A stretch of 24,550 bases of DNA from Candidatus Aminicenantes bacterium UBA1061 (GTDB taxonomy: Bacteria; Acidobacteriota; Aminicenantia; Aminicenantales; Saccharicenantaceae). Numbering within the stretch: position 1 is the first letter of the stretch; every line of letters begins with the position of its first letter. The DNA is taken from NCBI GenBank assembly GCA_002316315.1, contig DCDG01000010.1:1-24550 (forward strand), in the 5' to 3' direction. Below the pieces are notes generated by a model, which did no database searches, was not told the DNA's origin, and worked only from the letters and a program-made list of their open reading frames with translations. A program made the translations under genes and the position numbers. This document shows positions 22,432-24,550 of the stretch, in pieces.

Positions 22432-23415
22432 ATGAAAAAATTAGTTACAAGACTTTTGCTGATGGCCAGCTTGACTTTCAGTACTGGCGGGATATGGCTC
22501 GGAGCTCAAAATATAACTCATTACACTGCTATCGAATCAGAACTAAAAGGAGTTAAAGACCGGCCATTTTTTTACCGCCCCGTAGCTATGGTTCTTAACG
22601 GACAGGAGCTTTACCTGCTGGAAAGCGGAGATAATAGAATCAGGGTCTTCAGTCTGGAAGGCACCCAGTTGAGAGAGATTGGCCGGAAAGGCAATGGTCC
22701 AGGTGAATTCGATTCTCCTTCCTGCCTGGATGTTAACCATGGGCAAATTTATGTGGCTGATAGCTTTAACAATCGGATCCAGATATTCAACAAAGAAGGA
22801 AAAAATCTGGCGGTTTTTAAGGTTCCAGCCTTCCCTGAAAATATTGTCTCTCTCAGTGGTGGTGCTCTGGTCGTCTCTTTTCCGGTCAGAAATTTAGATG
22901 GCCCTGAAAAATTGCTCTATGGTTATAAAACTGATGGTACCAGGCTGTGGGCCATCCTGGATTCACAGGCCTCCGGTGACCGGGTATATGATTCATTTTG
23001 TAACCAGATATTTTTAAAGAAAGGAGAAGCAGATACTTTTTATGTTATCTGGAGATATAACAATAGATATATTTTCAAAATAGATAGCCGGGGCCAGATC
23101 ATAAAAAAGATAAAAATCAGTGCAGATTATCCGGTCAAAACTATTAACTTGCCAAGAAAGGAAAAAAGAGTCCTGGAAGGTGTCTGCTGGAACGTCGATG
23201 TTTCCAATCATAACTTTTATCTGATTTCTATGGAAGAGATGGCCGACAAAGATGTTGGGCCAGGCAAAAGAGTCATGATACTTAATGAAGAAGGAAACAT
23301 TACCGGCACAATTGATTTCCCCCTGGTTATTAAAAAGCTGGCTGTCACCGGCGATCAGATCTTTACTCTTGATACTGAGGATGAACTTCATCTCTTTAAG
23401 CTGAATTCAAAATGA
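22432..23415 (+). CDS. Secreted six-bladed beta-propeller (NHL-type) protein
   Basis: 327 residues. Residues 1-25 form a signal peptide (MKKLVTRLLLMASLTF, cleavage near LGAQ); there is no lipobox. Blades with NHL-like strands are visible: GDNRIRVFSLEGTQLREIG, then KGNGPGEFDSPSCLDV, then ADSFNNRIQIFNKEG, and weaker copies later (RYNNRYIFKIDSRGQIIKKI, then KRVMILNEEGNITG). Such propellers usually bind ligands or partner proteins outside the cytoplasm. Three cysteines lie in the mature chain (SPSCLD, DSFCNQ, GVCWNV). A strong AAGGAGG site precedes ATG 22432. The stop overlaps the start of the thioredoxin-like gene (ATGA), so the two are made together. Confidence 0.88.
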   Translation: MKKLVTRLLLMASLTFSTGGIWLGAQNITHYTAIESELKGVKDRPFFYRPVAMVLNGQELYLLESGDNRIRVFSLEGTQLREIGRKGNGPGEFDSPSCLDVNHGQIYVADSFNNRIQIFNKEGKNLAVFKVPAFPENIVSLSGGALVVSFPVRNLDGPEKLLYGYKTDGTRLWAILDSQASGDRVYDSFCNQIFLKKGEADTFYVIWRYNNRYIFKIDSRGQIIKKIKISADYPVKTINLPRKEKRVLEGVCWNVDVSNHNFYLISMEEMADKDVGPGKRVMILNEEGNITGTIDFPLVIKKLAVTGDQIFTLDTEDELHLFKLNSK

Positions 23416-23927
23416 ATCATATAAAGACCGGTAGCTTAATTTTCTGCCTGATTCTATTCTGGTCACTGTCTGTGATGCTATCTCAATGTTTTCTTTACGG
23501 ACAGCAAGCAGTTAATCAACTCCCTTCCCGGCTACCTGCCCGGATCTATCACTCCCTGGAGGAGGCAACCGGGCACTCATCGCAGCCGGTATTGCTGGTT
23601 TTCTTCTCGTTGGTCTGTCATGTTTGCTGGGATGAGCTGTTTGAAATGAAGGAGTTTATAGAAAAGTTTTCCCTACCGATGCAACTGGTTGGGGTTTCAA
23701 CTGATGAGAAAGAAGAGCTGGAAAACTTTGCCGCCCGGTATTCTTTCCCTTACCCGATTATTCAGGACAAAGAGAGAAAATTATACAGACGATATAAGGT
23801 CAGGCTTGAACCATATCGGGTAATCTTGGTCAGAAACGAGACTGTCTATCGCGATGACGATCTTCTTGATTATTCCTTAAGAAGAGAAAAAGCCAAACAA
23901 TTTCTTTTCACCCTGTCCTGGCAGTAA
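23412..23927 (+). CDS. Secreted thioredoxin-like (TlpA/redoxin) protein
   Basis: 171 residues. An N-terminal hydrophobic stretch (about 8-30) is a signal peptide or membrane anchor. The thioredoxin fold follows: LLVFFSLVCHVCWDELFEMK with the redox pair Cys69 and Cys72 (CHVC), then QLVGVSTDEKEELENFA, and the cis-proline segment LEPYRVILV near residue 135. Both active-site cysteines and the proline are in place, so it should be an active extracytoplasmic thiol-disulfide enzyme. It is coupled to the propeller gene by an ATGA overlap. With a four-cysteine secreted peptide two genes upstream, that peptide is an obvious candidate substrate, by inference only. Confidence 0.88.
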   Translation: MNHIKTGSLIFCLILFWSLSVMLSQCFLYGQQAVNQLPSRLPARIYHSLEEATGHSSQPVLLVFFSLVCHVCWDELFEMKEFIEKFSLPMQLVGVSTDEKEELENFAARYSFPYPIIQDKERKLYRRYKVRLEPYRVILVRNETVYRDDDLLDYSLRREKAKQFLFTLSWQ

Positions 23928-24081
23928 AAATTTAACCGCTATAAAGTCAAACATGCTTAATTTTCAGATTTCCTGGAACCAGACCTTGTGAAACGAGGAA
24001 AATCATCAGATCTCCCATCGGAGCTACAGTTCAACCAGACAGGAATCCCTTTTTAGGGGGCTTAAGACATCTACTATTTAT

Positions 24082-24123
24082 AACTGGCCAGCAGTTGATT
24101 TTTTCTTAAGGTTGTATTATAAA
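24082..24123 (+). promoter_or_regulatory. Promoter of the TonB-dependent receptor with overlapping palindrome
   Basis: TTGATT (24095-24100) and TATAAA (24118-24123) are spaced by 17 bases. AACTG-GCCAG-CAGTT (24082-24096) is an inverted repeat containing the palindrome CTGGCCAG and runs into the -35 box, so it could be an operator. Transcription should start near 24130. Confidence 0.55.
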
Positions 24124-24129
24124 TTCATA

Positions 24130-24228
24130 GACTCCGAGTCCGCCGGGCTAAAGCTATAGGCCACGTCGGTGGGCCGTTAGGGTGAAGCCGGAAACGGTTT
24201 TGCCTCCCGTTTGGAAAGGAGAATTGAG
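24130..24228 (+). promoter_or_regulatory. Structured 5' leader RNA of the TonB receptor, possible riboswitch
   Basis: The leader is about 100 nt and GC-rich. It has a hairpin GGCCAC-gtcg-GTGG(g)CC (24159-24175) and a 10-bp hairpin GGTGAAGCCG-GAAA-CGGTTTTGCC (24181-24204) capped by a GNRA tetraloop, with three G-U pairs. A short 5' hairpin GACT-ccg-AGTC starts at the predicted first base. The ribosome site (GGAAAGGAG, 24213-24221) follows within 10 bases, so folding could affect translation. It does not show the B12 box or the core of the cobalamin riboswitch, the class often found before such receptors. I cannot assign a known class. Confidence 0.45.
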
Positions 24229-24550
24229 ATGCACGCCTTTAAAAATTTTCCCCAAGTTTCATTAACCTTTTTCACTTTAGTCTTATCGGTATCACTGGTC
24301 ACTGCTACTTCTTTCGGCCAGGAAAGCACCGACCAGAAAAAACAAAAAGAAAAGGAAGAGAAACCGGTCAGGGTGAAAACAGAAGAAATTATGGTCACGG
24401 CCAGTGCTCCTCAGGAAAAACCCCTGGCTACTGTTTCTACCATCGAACCGCAGACTATTCAGCTGCTTAAAACCAAAAATATCTCTGAGGTTCTGTCTTT
24501 TGTCCCCGGGACCCATGTCACCGTTGGAGCTAAGTCAGAATCCCACATCA
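24229..24550 (+). CDS. TonB-dependent outer-membrane receptor, N-terminal part
   Basis: The first 107 codons of a gene that runs off the window. A signal peptide (about 1-30, SLTFFTLVLSVSLVTATSFG) is followed by a charged Lys/Glu linker, a TonB-box-like stretch EEIMVTAS (about 53-60), and the start of the plug domain (TIQLLKTKNISEVLSFVPGT). Receptors of this kind import large or scarce ligands such as cobalamin, siderophores, glycans or peptides with energy from TonB; the ligand cannot be read from this part. ATG 24229 is 7 bases after GGAAAGGAG. Its own promoter and structured leader suggest regulation separate from the propeller genes. Confidence 0.88.
   Translation, partial: MHAFKNFPQVSLTFFTLVLSVSLVTATSFGQESTDQKKQKEKEEKPVRVKTEEIMVTASAPQEKPLATVSTIEPQTIQLLKTKNISEVLSFVPGTHVTVGAKSESHI

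Larger units (their letters stand above)
23928..24228. other. 301-base intergenic region before the TonB receptor
   Basis: The first 165 bases have no gene. They hold a repeated octamer AACCAGAC, a short hairpin CTCC-catc-GGAG, and CCCT-TTTT-AGGG without a T-tail (24047-24058 area), which is at best a weak terminator. The rest is a promoter (24095-24123) and a structured leader. Confidence 0.55.

Noticed and set aside
24130..24228. Cobalamin riboswitch before the TonB receptor
   Set aside because: GGTGAAGCCGGAAACGGT looks a little like part of the cobalamin core, but the conserved GGGAA segment and the B12 box are missing and the leader is too short.
1..24550. CRISPR arrays, tRNA or rRNA genes, insertion sequences, prophage genes
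   Set aside because: I looked for regular short repeats, cloverleaf-like stretches and transposase motifs and found none that I could support.

Overview
The window reads as chromosomal DNA of a Gram-negative-type bacterium of moderate GC. Pointers are a TonB-dependent receptor, a type II secretion/type IV pilus inner-membrane protein, a SurA/PpiD-type envelope chaperone, an OPT transporter and IspH of the MEP pathway. The secreted six-bladed beta-propeller plus thioredoxin-like protein next to a TonB receptor, with otherwise housekeeping neighbours, makes me think of Candidatus Aminicenantes or another Acidobacteriota-like lineage. That placement is an inference from gene style, not proven.

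Layout. 1-1237 (minus): the GTG start of a truncated gene and a GspF/PilC-family gene. 1238-4006: a promoter region rich in palindromes, an XRE regulator fused to an ImmA/IrrE-like domain that has lost its HExxH motif, and an ARPP-1-like protein. 4007-4340: a non-coding stretch with a 74-nt imperfect hairpin. 4341-8935: a small secreted protein, a PDZ/multi-TM/GAF/PAS histidine kinase and its NtrC-type sigma-54 activator. 8936-9405: the C-terminal relic of an M1 aminopeptidase (minus). 9406-9837: speD (minus). 10003-10224: a small possibly leaderless gene. 10329-13393: an operon of site-2 protease, trpS, scpA and scpB. 13483-21846: a tightly packed run of ispH, rpsA, HU, HIT hydrolase, PpiD-like chaperone, OPT transporter and M29-type aminopeptidase. 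21847-24550: an accessory secreted/outer-membrane cassette.

How the genes fit together. The OPT transporter and M29 aminopeptidase form a peptide uptake and degradation pair. ScpA and ScpB are the SMC kleisin and its partner. The kinase and activator form a two-component system that would act through sigma-54. The most interesting part is the last 2.6 kb. A 74-aa secreted peptide with a symmetric twin CX6C pattern is preceded by a close match to a sigma-54 promoter (-24 GG at 22091-22092, -12 GC at 22103-22104). It is followed by a strong intrinsic terminator. A secreted beta-propeller and a CxxC thioredoxin-like protein come next, coupled through ATGA. Then comes a TonB-dependent receptor with its own good promoter and a roughly 100-nt structured leader. 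I do not recognise this as a named system.

Limits: no database search was possible. Starts, promoters and terminators are read by eye; family calls rest on motifs and overall sequence style.
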